In this document: positions 1 to 7,337 of the stretch, piece after piece
Numbering within the stretch: the stretch's first letter is position 1
Layout of the letters: every line of letters starts with the position of its first letter
Notes under the pieces: model-generated
Databases searched by the model: none
What the model saw: the letters and a program-made list of their open reading frames with translations, nothing else
Told to the model about the DNA's origin: nothing
Assembly: GCA_002422505.1 (NCBI GenBank)
Contig: DIVX01000044.1
Location: 1-21,276, forward strand
Direction of reading: 5' to 3'
DNA length: 21,276 nucleotides
From: Desulfovibrio sp. UBA6121
GTDB lineage: Bacteria; Desulfobacterota; Desulfovibrionia; Desulfovibrionales; Desulfovibrionaceae
Made by a program: the position numbers and the translations under genes

Positions 1-252
1 GTCCTTCTTGCGGCGCAGGGCGTCGGAAGGCTTTTCGTCCATATCCACCACCTGGGAGGCGTGGTGGATGCTGATGGGCAGCTGGGCTGCGTCTGCAACG
101 CGCGCAAGCTCGCCGCGAAGGCTTTCCTCATCACCCACCAGGATGATGTGGATGCCTTCGCGGGCGGCTTGCGCAGCGGCAGGGACGTTGACCCTGGGGC
201 CTATGTCGCCCCCCATCGCGTCAACGGCTATGCGGGGCGCTTTCTCAAGCAT
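1..252 (-). CDS. plsX: Phosphate acyltransferase PlsX (N-terminal part, runs off the left edge)
   Basis: PlsX converts acyl-ACP and phosphate to acyl-phosphate, the donor that PlsY uses to start phospholipid synthesis; it is a soluble or membrane-associated enzyme. The 84 visible residues begin MLEKAPRIAVDAMGGD, and the IAVDAMGGDxGP signature near the N terminus is diagnostic of the family. It continues with VNVPAA, a predicted strand HIILVGDE, and DEKPSDALRRKK, all typical of PlsX. The ATG at 252 overlaps the rpmF stop codon by 8 bases, so the two genes are probably translationally coupled. DUF177-rpmF-plsX(-fabH) is a very common operon. The remaining roughly three quarters of the protein lies outside the window. 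Confidence 0.95.
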   Translation of the reverse strand, partial: MLEKAPRIAVDAMGGDIGPRVNVPAAAQAAREGIHIILVGDEESLRGELARVADAAQLPISIHHASQVVDMDEKPSDALRRKKD

Positions 253-424
253 TCGCGGGCGTCAGGGCCTGGCGGTCTTTGTAGTTGCCACACGCGCTGC
301 ACGCGCAGTGGGAAAGAACGGGCTCGCCGCACTTGCACAGCACGACGTTGGGGGTGGCCACGTGGTCGTGGGAGCGGCGCATGTTCTTGCGGGACTTGGA
401 GGTCTTTTTCTTCGGTAAGGCCAT
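245..424 (-). CDS. rpmF: 50S ribosomal protein L32
   Basis: This is a 59-residue ribosomal protein of the large subunit. It starts MALPKKKTSKSRKNMRRSH, the conserved basic L32 N terminus, followed by two zinc-ribbon half sites: CKCG around residues 30-33 and CACSAC around residues 40-45, so this is the zinc-binding form. An AGAAGGAGAG ribosome-binding sequence lies just upstream of the ATG at 424. It sits 55 bases downstream of the DUF177 gene, and its stop overlaps the plsX start. The ORF is small and easily missed among longer shadow ORFs on the other strand, but the protein is unmistakable. Confidence 0.97.
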   Translation of the reverse strand: MALPKKKTSKSRKNMRRSHDHVATPNVVLCKCGEPVLSHCACSACGNYKDRQALTPANA

Positions 425-479
425 GATGGCTCTCCTTCTTCGTATGGATCGCGCCGGAGGGGGCTCCGGGTGCGCTCTG

Positions 480-1001
480 TTATGATAGCTTCAAGTTGCG
501 CAGGACCGCAAGCCTTGGATCGCCCTCATCGCGGGCGCAGGCGCAAGAGCCCTGATTCCTGTTGATACCGCAGCTGGGGCACAGGCCCTTGCAGCCCTCG
601 TCGCACACGGGGTTCTCCGGCAGGGCCAGCAGGTACTGCTCCCACAGAAAACCCGCAGCGTCGAACTCCGGCTGACCGGCGTGCATGCGCAGACGGGTTT
701 CGTCCTCCAGCGTCTCGCCAGCCCTGGCGGGCTCCTCGAAGCTGTCGAACTCGCCCTGCACAGGCAGTTCGAATTCCTCAGTGCAGCGGCCGCAGGGCAG
801 CAGAACGGAACCGGAGAACTCTCCGCTCACCAGGTAGCCGTCGTCCTGGGGGACGATGAGCATGCTGGCGTTGAACTCGCGGCCCGGTTTTGCGGCCACG
901 CGGAACTCCTCCATCGGGCCGGTCCAAAGGGACTGGTCCGTGAAATGAAATTCCCGGCCCTCGGCCGGGATGTCCTGTAGAGAAATCCAGAGTTCGGTCA
1001 T
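480..1001 (-). CDS. DUF177 (YceD-like) protein
   Basis: This 173-residue protein belongs to the DUF177/YceD family, which is nearly always encoded upstream of rpmF. In bacteria and plastids the family has been linked to 23S rRNA/large-subunit accumulation, but its biochemical role is not settled. The sequence has a beta-rich N-terminal half with CGRC at residues 70-73, then a C-terminal cluster with Cys133, 137, 141, 144, 153 and 155 (CKGLCPSCG core). Such paired cysteines suggest zinc binding; this is an inference. The start at 1001 is supported by GAGG four bases upstream and by the strong promoter at 1022-1049, which would give a leader of only about 15 bases. It is the first gene of the operon with rpmF and plsX. 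Confidence 0.92.
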   Translation of the reverse strand: MTELWISLQDIPAEGREFHFTDQSLWTGPMEEFRVAAKPGREFNASMLIVPQDDGYLVSGEFSGSVLLPCGRCTEEFELPVQGEFDSFEEPARAGETLEDETRLRMHAGQPEFDAAGFLWEQYLLALPENPVCDEGCKGLCPSCGINRNQGSCACARDEGDPRLAVLRNLKLS

Positions 1002-1021
1002 GCTGCCTCGCAGGCCGCATC

Positions 1022-1049
1022 TCTATACGGGCGGCTTTTTGTTTGTCAA
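1022..1049 (-). promoter_or_regulatory. Sigma-70-type promoter of the DUF177-rpmF-plsX operon
   Basis: Read on the minus strand, a perfect -35 TTGACA (1044-1049) is followed by a 16-base spacer and a -10 TATAGA (1022-1027). It lies about 20 bases upstream of the DUF177 start codon at 1001, pointing the right way. Confidence 0.75.
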
Positions 1050-1060
1050 GAAAAAAGCAC

Positions 1061-1089
1061 TTGCGTTTTTCCCGGTCCGGGGCTAAAAG
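1061..1089 (+). promoter_or_regulatory. Possible promoter of rpmB
   Basis: On the plus strand TTGCGT (1061-1066), a 17-base spacer and TAAAAG (1084-1089) make a partial sigma-70 match about 90 bases upstream of rpmB. It would sit back to back with the stronger minus-strand promoter. The match is imperfect, so this is tentative. Confidence 0.35.
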
Positions 1090-1179
1090 TCCTCTTCCTT
1101 GAGGCCGGGAGCCCGGTTTCAGGGTCGATGCGGATTCTGCCGCGTCCCAGCACAGAGAATGTTTCAGGAGGATTCCAAT

Positions 1180-1395
1180 ATGTCCAAGACGTGCGATATC
1201 TGCGGCAAGCACCCCAGCTCCGGCAACAACGTGAGCCACGCCAACAACCGCACCCGGCGCCGTTTCCTGCCCAACCTGCAGCGCGTCAAGACCGTTCTTC
1301 CTTCCGGTGAAGTGCGTTACGTCCGCGCCTGCACCCGCTGCATCCGCAGCGGCTCGGTGGTTAAGCCCGCCGTGCGCACCGTGATCGCGGCCTAA
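1180..1395 (+). CDS. rpmB: 50S ribosomal protein L28
   Basis: This 71-residue large-subunit ribosomal protein begins MSKTCDICGKHP and continues with NNVSHANNRTRRRFLPNLQ, the conserved L28 core. Cysteines CDIC (residues 5-8) and CTRC (residues 51-54) form two pairs, so this is the zinc-ribbon version of L28. The start is fixed by a strong AGGAGG at 1166-1171, nine bases before the ATG. The ORF can be extended upstream in frame, but that extension has no homologous sequence and would include the leader. It is transcribed alone, divergent from the DUF177-rpmF-plsX operon, and is followed by an intrinsic terminator. Confidence 0.97.
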   Translation: MSKTCDICGKHPSSGNNVSHANNRTRRRFLPNLQRVKTVLPSGEVRYVRACTRCIRSGSVVKPAVRTVIAA

Positions 1396-1424
1396 AGCCC
1401 GACCACACGCTTTTGTGAAACGAG

Positions 1425-1451
1425 AGAGCCCCGGTGCGCCGGGGCTTTTTT
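1425..1451 (+). terminator. Rho-independent terminator of rpmB
   Basis: An eight-base-pair perfect stem, AGCCCCGG (1427-1434) and CCGGGGCT (1439-1446), closes a four-base TGCG loop and runs into a T tract (1446-1451). It lies 30 bases after the rpmB stop codon. Confidence 0.93.
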
Positions 1452-1756
1452 CGTGTGCGCTTAACAGCCTGCCCTGTTTCCGGGGCGCACGTCAAGGCTG
1501 CCGGGCATCCCGCGCCCGCCCGCCGTTCTGTTCCTCACCGCCTAGCCCCTGCCGCCTGCCGCCCGCTCTCCGCCACACGCTCCGGCCATTTGTGCCCAGC
1601 CGGAGGCAAAATCGCCTTCCCAGCCTCTCGCCCCGCGTCATCAGCAAAGCTGAACGCCCGCTTTCGGCATTGTCATTGGACAGTGCGCCCCTGGCTCTGG
1701 CATTTTCCAGGCGTAAAGCGCCAAGGCGGCGCTGGCCAGAAGCCAAGGGAGGCGGC
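1452..1756. other. Intergenic region between rpmB terminator and the methyltransferase
   Basis: About 305 bases, pyrimidine-rich (many CCG/CCT runs) on the plus strand, without a convincing gene, RNA or sharp promoter. The methyltransferase reading frame stays open through it, but the translation is Pro/Arg/Ser-rich and crosses the rpmB terminator, so I treat it as noncoding. The promoter for the downstream genes presumably lies here; none was recognised with confidence. Confidence 0.5.
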
Positions 1757-3001
1757 ATGGAAAACGGAAGCGCGGCATATTTCGACAGCGTTGCGGCGGA
1801 CTGGGACAGGCTGCGCCAGGGCTTTTTCCCGCAGGACGTGCGGGAGCGCGCCCTGGCCCTGGCCGGGGTGTGCGGCTGCGCGGGCCAGGGCATAGTCGCC
1901 GCAGACCTGGGCGCTGGCGCGGGTTTCATCACCAAGGGCCTGCTGGAGGCCGGGTGCACGGTCTTTTCGGTGGACCGCTCCCCGGCCATGCTGGACCAGC
2001 TGCGCGCGGTCTTCGCCCCGGCAGTGGCCTCGCGCTGGCTTACTGTGTTGCAGGGCGAGGCCGAGGCCTTGCCCCTGCCCCCTGCCTCGGTGGACTGCGC
2101 CTTCGCCAACATGTTGTTGCACCATGTGGACGACCCTGCCCGCGCCATCGTCGAAATGGCGCGCATCCTTAAGCCCGGCGGCAGGCTGGTCATAACCGAT
2201 CTGGACACCCACACGCAGCAGTTTCTTTTGGAGGAACACCACGACCGCTGGCCCGGGTTCCGGCGCGCGGACGTGGCCGAATGGCTGCGCGCGGCCGGGC
2301 TGGAGGCGGCCCAGGTGGTCGCCTGCGGCGAGAACTGCTGCGCCGCGCCAGGGCAGGCCGGGGCGTCGTCTGCGCCGGGCGTTGCGCTTCAGGCCGAGGC
2401 GTGCGCCTGCTCTCCCGTCTCTCCTCGTGTTGCCGAACCCTTCACGGCGCGGGGGGGAGAGCCGGTCCTGCCCGCACAGGCCGCGCCTGCCTGCGTGTCC
2501 ATCTTTGTGGCCAGCGCCCGCAAGCCAGTGCTCGGCATCCGCCCGGCAGACGCCAATGCCGCCAGCGCAGGCCAGCGGGCGCGCGCTTTGTTCGACGGCA
2601 GCCCGCCGCTGCTCTGCGCGGAATCCGTGTTCCAGGCCGTGGCCGAGGCCCTTGGCGTGCGTTCGTTCCTTGTGCCGCGCGTGGCAACGGGGCTGTGCAG
2701 CGGCTTTTCGCGCACGGACGGCCTGTGCGGAGCCTACACCGGCGGGGTGCTGGGCCTGGGCCTGGCTTTGGGGCGCGCCAGCGGGCGCGATGATCTGGAC
2801 GCAACCTATCTGCCGGTGCAGCTGTACCGCGAATTCTTTCTGGAGCGCTTTGGCCATTTGCAGTGCACGGGGATTTGCGGTTGCCGCCTGGACACGGACG
2901 AAGGCCGCAGGAATTTTGGCCCCAGCGGGGCCAGGGCGCGCTGCCTGAGCGTGGTGGAAGCCGCCGCCGCGCAGGTGCTGCGGCTGCTGCAGCAGGGATA
3001 G
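1757..3001 (+). CDS. SAM-dependent methyltransferase fused to a C_GCAxxG_C_C redox-type domain
   Basis: The protein has 414 residues. Residues 1-190 are a class I SAM methyltransferase of the UbiE/Methyltransf_11 type: motif I ADLGAGAG at 49-56, an acidic strand end SVD at 71-73, then VDCAFANMLLHHVDDP and the post-I KPGGRL at 139-143. Residues about 280-414 match the C_GCAxxG_C_C family, a Cys-rich domain of unknown function thought to be redox-active: Cys287, TGLCSGFSRTDGLCGA with Cys313 and Cys324, then LQCTGICGC with Cys370, 374 and 376, and Cys396. Between them, residues 193-245 form an insert that also has cysteines (194, 195, 216, 218) and seems to interrupt the end of the methyltransferase fold, since CVSIFVASARKP (246-257) looks like its last strand. 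The ATG at 1757 follows GGGAGG at good spacing. The substrate is unknown. It is 51 bases upstream of, and probably co-transcribed with, the pabB-pabC fusion. Confidence 0.85.
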   Translation: MENGSAAYFDSVAADWDRLRQGFFPQDVRERALALAGVCGCAGQGIVAADLGAGAGFITKGLLEAGCTVFSVDRSPAMLDQLRAVFAPAVASRWLTVLQGEAEALPLPPASVDCAFANMLLHHVDDPARAIVEMARILKPGGRLVITDLDTHTQQFLLEEHHDRWPGFRRADVAEWLRAAGLEAAQVVACGENCCAAPGQAGASSAPGVALQAEACACSPVSPRVAEPFTARGGEPVLPAQAAPACVSIFVASARKPVLGIRPADANAASAGQRARALFDGSPPLLCAESVFQAVAEALGVRSFLVPRVATGLCSGFSRTDGLCGAYTGGVLGLGLALGRASGRDDLDATYLPVQLYREFFLERFGHLQCTGICGCRLDTDEGRRNFGPSGARARCLSVVEAAAAQVLRLLQQG

Positions 3002-3052
3002 AGCGCCGGGGCGGGCTTGCCCTGGCTGGCGTATGGCGGTAGTGCGGGGCGC

Positions 3053-5602
3053 ATGAAAACACAGTGCCCACGCGCGATTTTTTGGGATGCCTCGGCCGAC
3101 GGCCAGGGCTGGGGCCGCAGAATTGCCTTTGGCGAGCCGCTTTGCACCCGCCAGGCCTGGAAGCTGGAAGACGTGGCGGGCGTTGTGGCCTGGGCCGAGG
3201 CCGAGGCCCGCGCCGGGCGCTGGGTCACGCTGGCCCTGTCCTACGAGGCCGCGCCAGCCTTTGATTCTGCCCTGGGCGAGCCTGTTGCCGCGCTGAATGC
3301 CGCACCGAATGTTGCGCCGAATGTTGCGCCGAATGTTGCGCCTGTTGCCGCGTCGGCCCCTGTGCCGGTTTCCACTTTGACTGCTCCGGCGGCCTGGCCT
3401 GCCGCTTCGCCGGGCGCTTTGCCGGGCGATTCGTCCGCCGCCATGCCCGCCGCCATGTTCACCGCTTCGCCCGGCGACCCGCAGGACGGCCAGTTCACTG
3501 CGCCGCCCTTGGCCTGGGCCGCCAGCCATGCTGAGCCCGTGCCGCTTGACGAGTTGCCTGGTGCTTCGTCCCCTGATTTTTTCCGCGCTTCGCCCGACGC
3601 TTCGCCCGCCAACGCGCCTGGGGTGGCCGCCGTGTCGGCTTGCGCCGATTTCTCCCCTTCGGCAGATTCATTTGAGCCGTCTGGCGTGTCCGCTATCCCT
3701 GGCGCGCCCGGCCATGCGCCCGCCTGCGCCGCCGCCAACCACACCCAGGCCAGCAGCGCAGCACGCAGCACCGCCGGGACCTGTCGCAACGAAGGCCGTC
3801 AGGCCGATAACGGCCACGCCGGGGCCAGCCACAACGAAGGCCGTCAGGCCGATAACGGCCACGCCGGGGCCAGCCACAATGAAGGCCGTCAGGCCGATGG
3901 CGGCCACTCCGGGGCCAGCCACAATAAAGGCCGTCAGGCCGATGGCGGCCACTCCGGGGCCAGCCACAACGAAGGCCGTCAGGCCGATAACGGCCACGCC
4001 GGGGCCAGCCACAATGAAGGCCGTCAGGCCGATAACGGCCACGCCGGGGCCAGCCATACCCAGGCCAGCAACGCAGCAGGCCGTCAGGCCGAGAGCACCC
4101 AGGCCGGGCCGTGGCGCGCCTTGGTTCCGCCGCGCCTGTACGCCGAGCGCTTTGAGCAGCTGCAGCAGTGGATCAGCCAGGGCGAGACGTATCAGGCCAA
4201 CTACACCGTGCCCTTCGAATGCTCCTGCGCCTGTTCCGCGCCGGGTTCCGGCCTGGCCTGGTTTGCGCGGCTGGCGCGCGCTCAAAGCGCCGGGTTCTGC
4301 GCCTGGCTCGACCTGGGGCCGCGCGAGGTGCTGTCCTTCTCGCCGGAGCTGTTCTTCCGCCTGGGGGGCAAAGGGGAGGTGCTGGCCCGGCCCATGAAGG
4401 GCACCTCCGCCCGGGGCGAAACCCCGGCCGAGGACCTGCGGTTGCGCGAAGCCCTGGCCAAGTGCCCCAAGAACCGCGCGGAGAATGTCATGATCGTGGA
4501 CCTGCTGCGCAGCGACCTGGGCCGCGTGGCCGTGCCTGGCAGCGTGGAGGCGGCCCGGCTCTTCCACGTGGAGGCCTACCCCACGGTGTTTCAAATGACC
4601 TCTGACGTGCGCGCGCGCCTGCGGCCAGGCGTGGGCCTTTGGGAAACGCTGGCCGCGCTGTTTCCTTGCGGGTCCGTCACCGGCGCGCCCAAGGTGCGCA
4701 CCATGCACCTGCTGCGCAAGCTGGAGCCGCACCCGCGCGGGCTGTACTGCGGGGCCCTGGGCCTTCTGGAGCCCAGCCCCGGCCCGTACCTGCGCGCCAC
4801 CTTCAGTGTGCCCATCCGCACCATGGAGCTGGACCGCGCGGCCGCAGTGGCGCGTTTTTCCACGGGCGGCGGCGTGACGCACGACTCCAGCGTGGCGGCC
4901 GAATACGCCGAGTTGCAGGACAAGATGCGCTTCCTCATCCCCCCGCAGGAGGACTTCGAACTGCTGGAATCGTTGTTGCTGCTGAACGGGCGCTACCCCC
5001 TGCTCGACGGACACTTGGCGCGGCTGGAGCGTTCGTCGGAGCATTTCGGCTTTCCCGTGGACGGCGTAGAGTTGCTGCAGGCCCTGGACAGGCTCTCCCG
5101 CGCCAATCCTTTGGGGCGGCACAAGGTGCGCCTGTTGCTGGCGCGCAGCGGGGCGCTCAAGGCCGAGGCCGCGCCCATCGTCCGGGGCCGCACGCGGGTG
5201 CGCCTGGGCTTTGCGCCCGCGCCTGTGGACTCGCGCCAGGAGCTGCTGGCGCACAAAACCACGCGCCGGGCGGTGTTTGAGCAGGCCCTGGCCGCCTGCC
5301 CCGGCTGCGACGACGTCTTGCTGGTCAACGAACGCGGCGAGGTGACGGAAGCCACGCGGGCCAGCCTGGTGCTGCTTTTGAACGGACGTTTGGTGACGCC
5401 GCCGCTTGGCTGCGGGTTGTTGCCCGGCGTGTTCCGGGAGCGTTTGCTGGAGCAAGGCACAGTGCGCGAGCAGGTGCTGCGCCCCGCCGATGTGCTGCGC
5501 GCCGAACGCGTGTGGCTGGTGAATTCCGTGCGCTGGTGGATGCCCTGCGAGGTGTTGCGCCAGGCACGTGGCGGGCTGGCGGGCAAGGGGGCCAAGGCCT
5601 GA
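3053..5602 (+). CDS. pabB: Aminodeoxychorismate synthase component I / 4-amino-4-deoxychorismate lyase fusion (PabB-PabC)
   Basis: An 849-residue fusion for p-aminobenzoate synthesis in the folate pathway: the PabB half aminates chorismate using ammonia from a PabA glutaminase (not in this window), and the PabC half, a PLP enzyme, releases pyruvate. Residues 1-81 are the PabB front end (ALSYEAAPAFD). The chorismate-binding domain spans about 355-630, with GETYQANYT, the catalytic-lysine motif PMKGT (Lys449), AENVMIVDLLRSDLGRV, SVTGAPK (541-547) and FSTGGGVTHDS. PabC spans about 634-845, with LDGHLARL, the probable PLP lysine in HKTTRR (Lys735), and ERGEVTEATRASL. Unusually, residues 82-352 are an Ala/Pro-rich insert with two repeat tracts; without it the length (about 580) is normal for this fusion. 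The ATG at 3053 follows GGGGCGC; a TTG at 3017 is possible but less likely. Confidence 0.93.
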   Translation: MKTQCPRAIFWDASADGQGWGRRIAFGEPLCTRQAWKLEDVAGVVAWAEAEARAGRWVTLALSYEAAPAFDSALGEPVAALNAAPNVAPNVAPNVAPVAASAPVPVSTLTAPAAWPAASPGALPGDSSAAMPAAMFTASPGDPQDGQFTAPPLAWAASHAEPVPLDELPGASSPDFFRASPDASPANAPGVAAVSACADFSPSADSFEPSGVSAIPGAPGHAPACAAANHTQASSAARSTAGTCRNEGRQADNGHAGASHNEGRQADNGHAGASHNEGRQADGGHSGASHNKGRQADGGHSGASHNEGRQADNGHAGASHNEGRQADNGHAGASHTQASNAAGRQAESTQAGPWRALVPPRLYAERFEQLQQWISQGETYQANYTVPFECSCACSAPGSGLAWFARLARAQSAGFCAWLDLGPREVLSFSPELFFRLGGKGEVLARPMKGTSARGETPAEDLRLREALAKCPKNRAENVMIVDLLRSDLGRVAVPGSVEAARLFHVEAYPTVFQMTSDVRARLRPGVGLWETLAALFPCGSVTGAPKVRTMHLLRKLEPHPRGLYCGALGLLEPSPGPYLRATFSVPIRTMELDRAAAVARFSTGGGVTHDSSVAAEYAELQDKMRFLIPPQEDFELLESLLLLNGRYPLLDGHLARLERSSEHFGFPVDGVELLQALDRLSRANPLGRHKVRLLLARSGALKAEAAPIVRGRTRVRLGFAPAPVDSRQELLAHKTTRRAVFEQALAACPGCDDVLLVNERGEVTEATRASLVLLLNGRLVTPPLGCGLLPGVFRERLLEQGTVREQVLRPADVLRAERVWLVNSVRWWMPCEVLRQARGGLAGKGAKA
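3296..3343 (+). repeat. Short 12-bp tandem repeat in the PabB insert
   Basis: Four in-frame 12-base units (first degenerate, then AATGTTGCGCCG, AATGTTGCGCCG and AATGTTGCGCCT) encode N-A-A-P followed by N-V-A-P three times. The tract marks the start of the Ala/Pro-rich insert of the PabB-PabC protein. Confidence 0.9.
3788..4057 (+). repeat. Six 45-bp tandem repeats inside the pabB-pabC gene
   Basis: Six directly adjacent 45-base units begin at 3788, 3833, 3878, 3923, 3968 and 4013. Each encodes 15 residues with the consensus NEGRQADNGHAGASH. Units 1, 2 and 5 are identical in DNA. Units 3 and 4 share GGC for AAC and TCC for GCC (NEGRQADGGHSGASH, and NKGR in unit 4). Unit 6 differs from unit 1 only by synonymous T bases. 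Because 45 is a multiple of three, copy-number change keeps the reading frame. The related words HTQASSAA before and HTQASNAA after bracket the array. Confidence 0.97.
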
Positions 5603-5740
5603 ACAGCGGGATTTTTGAGTGCAGAAGCGCTGTGCGGATGCCAAGTGGCCGGGGCAGGGACCCTGGCTCGGCGTTACGGCAAAGCAGGCGCAGTTCCGGG
5701 GGCTGCTCCTGATTGGGCCTTGAGCGCAGGCCTGAACGCA

Positions 5741-5761
5741 GAACCGGAACACGGTTTTTTT
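5741..5761 (+). terminator. Probable terminator of the pabB-pabC gene
   Basis: AACCG (5742-5746) and CGGTT (5752-5756) pair across a GAACA loop and are followed by a T run to 5761. The stem is only five base pairs, but the T tract is good. It lies about 140 bases after the pabB-pabC stop, in the 223-base convergent gap before the diguanylate cyclase. Confidence 0.6.
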
Positions 5762-5825
5762 CGCCTATCGGCCCGCCGCTGCGGGAAAGACCCTCCGGCC
5801 AGATTTCGCGTGCGCCGCTAGTGGC

Positions 5826-7277
5826 TTATGCCGAGCGCACGCAGTTGCGGCCCGCCTGCTTAGCGGCGTACAGGGCGGCGTCGGCCCGGCCCACCAAAGA
5901 TTCCACGCTTTCGCCAGGGACGAATTGGGCCACGCCGAAGCTGGCCGTACACCCCTTGGGCGCAAGGGCCAGCAGGTCCGGGTCCTGCTCCAAGGTCTCG
6001 CGCAGTTTCTCGGCCAGACCCGCTGCGGCCTCGGCGTCGCAGTCCTTCAGAATCAGCAAAAATTCCTCGCCGCCCCAGCGGCACACCACGTCCGAGGCGC
6101 GCAACTGCGCGCGCAGGCAGGTCGCCACGCGTTTCAGCACTTCGTCGCCGGTCAGGTGGCCGTGCTTGTCGTTGATGTGCTTGAAGTGGTCCAGGTCCGC
6201 CAGCACGACGGTGAGCGGCTCGTTGCCGCGCCGCGCCAGGCTCAAGGCCTGCTGGAACAACACGTCCAGGGTCTGCCGGTTCAACAGCCCGGTCAGCTTG
6301 TCTGTTGTGGCCATTTCCTCCAGCCTGCGCTGATAGCGGGAAAGGGCCATGCTGGTGATGCCCACGACCACGAGGGTGACGGCCAGGCACACGATGAGGT
6401 TGACGTACAGCGTGCGGCGAATGCCCGCCAGGGCGTTGTCCTCGGTTTTGTCCACGAACAGGAACCACTTGAGTTCCGGGATGTAGCGCACGTTCAGCAG
6501 GTGGGTGCCACCGTCTTTTTCGTATTCGTAGGAGCCGGTTTTGGCGCTTAAAATGGCGGGCGCCAGCTCGCGCAGGCCTTCCACGAAGTGGATGTTGGTT
6601 TCCCGCTGGTTCTTGGTGCCGCCTGCAAGCAGAATGCGCCCCTGGGGATCGACGAAGGAAATGCTGCGGTCGAAGCGCGCCTGATACTGGCTGATGGCCG
6701 TGCGCACGGCCTCCACCGTAAGGCCCACGCCCACCGCGCCCAGGAACTTGCCGTTATAATCCATCACCTTGTAATTGATGAAGATGGTCAAGAGATCGCG
6801 GTTAGCCATGTCCGGGTCCACGTTGATCTCGTAGGACTCGCTCATGGAGCGCACGCGGTAGTACCAGGCGTCGCGGCTTTCAAGTTCGCTCACTATCTTA
6901 AGGATGCCGGAGGGATGGTAGTAGCGGTGGGTCTGGTCGGACACGAAGAAGCTGGTGAAGGCCCCGTAGCGGGCCATGATTTCGCGCAGGTAGCGCGTCA
7001 GCTGGGCCTGGTCGGCCTCGCCATTCAGGGTCCAGTCGCGCAGGAAGGTGTCGTTGGACATCATGGAGGCCACGAACACCGGGCGCACCAGGTCCTTCAA
7101 TATCTCGGAGTACACGTTGTCCGAGGTCAGCGGCAGCTCCTGGGTGAGGATGGAGTCGCGGATGGCTTGGCGCGACACCTGATAGCTGACCAGGGTGGTG
7201 CCCAGGAATCCCAGCGTGAGGAACAAGGTGACCAGCAGGAGCACCGGGCGCTTGCGAGGCAGGGCGAGTCTGGACAT
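5826..7277 (-). CDS. Membrane diguanylate cyclase with a Cache-type periplasmic sensor
   Basis: A 483-residue enzyme expected to make cyclic di-GMP from two GTP in response to a periplasmic signal. TM1 is about residues 10-31 and TM2 about 290-313; the roughly 258 residues between them look like a double Cache sensor (FFVSDQTHRYYHP, DAWYYRVR, INYKVMDYNGKFLGAVGVGLTVE). The cytoplasmic GGDEF domain has DKLTGLLNR, ADLDHFKHINDKHGH, and the active-site motif GGEEF at 402-406. An RxxD inhibitory-site motif (RASD, 393-396) sits exactly five residues before it, so product inhibition is likely. I chose the ATG at 7277 because GGAG lies seven bases before it; the upstream ATG at 7283 has the same GGAG only one base away. 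It is the last gene of the kinase-rdgB-glmS operon, 60 bases after glmS. Confidence 0.92.
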   Translation of the reverse strand: MSRLALPRKRPVLLLVTLFLTLGFLGTTLVSYQVSRQAIRDSILTQELPLTSDNVYSEILKDLVRPVFVASMMSNDTFLRDWTLNGEADQAQLTRYLREIMARYGAFTSFFVSDQTHRYYHPSGILKIVSELESRDAWYYRVRSMSESYEINVDPDMANRDLLTIFINYKVMDYNGKFLGAVGVGLTVEAVRTAISQYQARFDRSISFVDPQGRILLAGGTKNQRETNIHFVEGLRELAPAILSAKTGSYEYEKDGGTHLLNVRYIPELKWFLFVDKTEDNALAGIRRTLYVNLIVCLAVTLVVVGITSMALSRYQRRLEEMATTDKLTGLLNRQTLDVLFQQALSLARRGNEPLTVVLADLDHFKHINDKHGHLTGDEVLKRVATCLRAQLRASDVVCRWGGEEFLLILKDCDAEAAAGLAEKLRETLEQDPDLLALAPKGCTASFGVAQFVPGESVESLVGRADAALYAAKQAGRNCVRSA

Positions 7278-7337
7278 GGGCATGCTCCGGGGCCGGTTCC
7301 GGTGGGGCTGCGTGCTGCGGCCCGCCTCCGGCGGCGA

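Noticed and set aside
1673..3529. A 618-residue open frame on the minus strand opposite the methyltransferase and pabB
   Set aside because: Antisense shadow of high-GC coding sequence; translation is Arg/Gly/Ala/Gln-rich with no domain, and the plus-strand frame has clear enzyme motifs.
3668..5752. A 694-residue minus-strand frame with hydrophobic GVAVIGLTAF repeats
   Set aside because: The repeats are simply the reverse reading of the 45-bp array in pabB-pabC. The plus frame has the conserved PabB and PabC motifs; no start signal or other domain supports the minus frame.
5772..5785. CCCGC/GCGGG hairpin as terminator of the diguanylate cyclase gene
   Set aside because: The stem is short and no T tract follows it on the minus strand.
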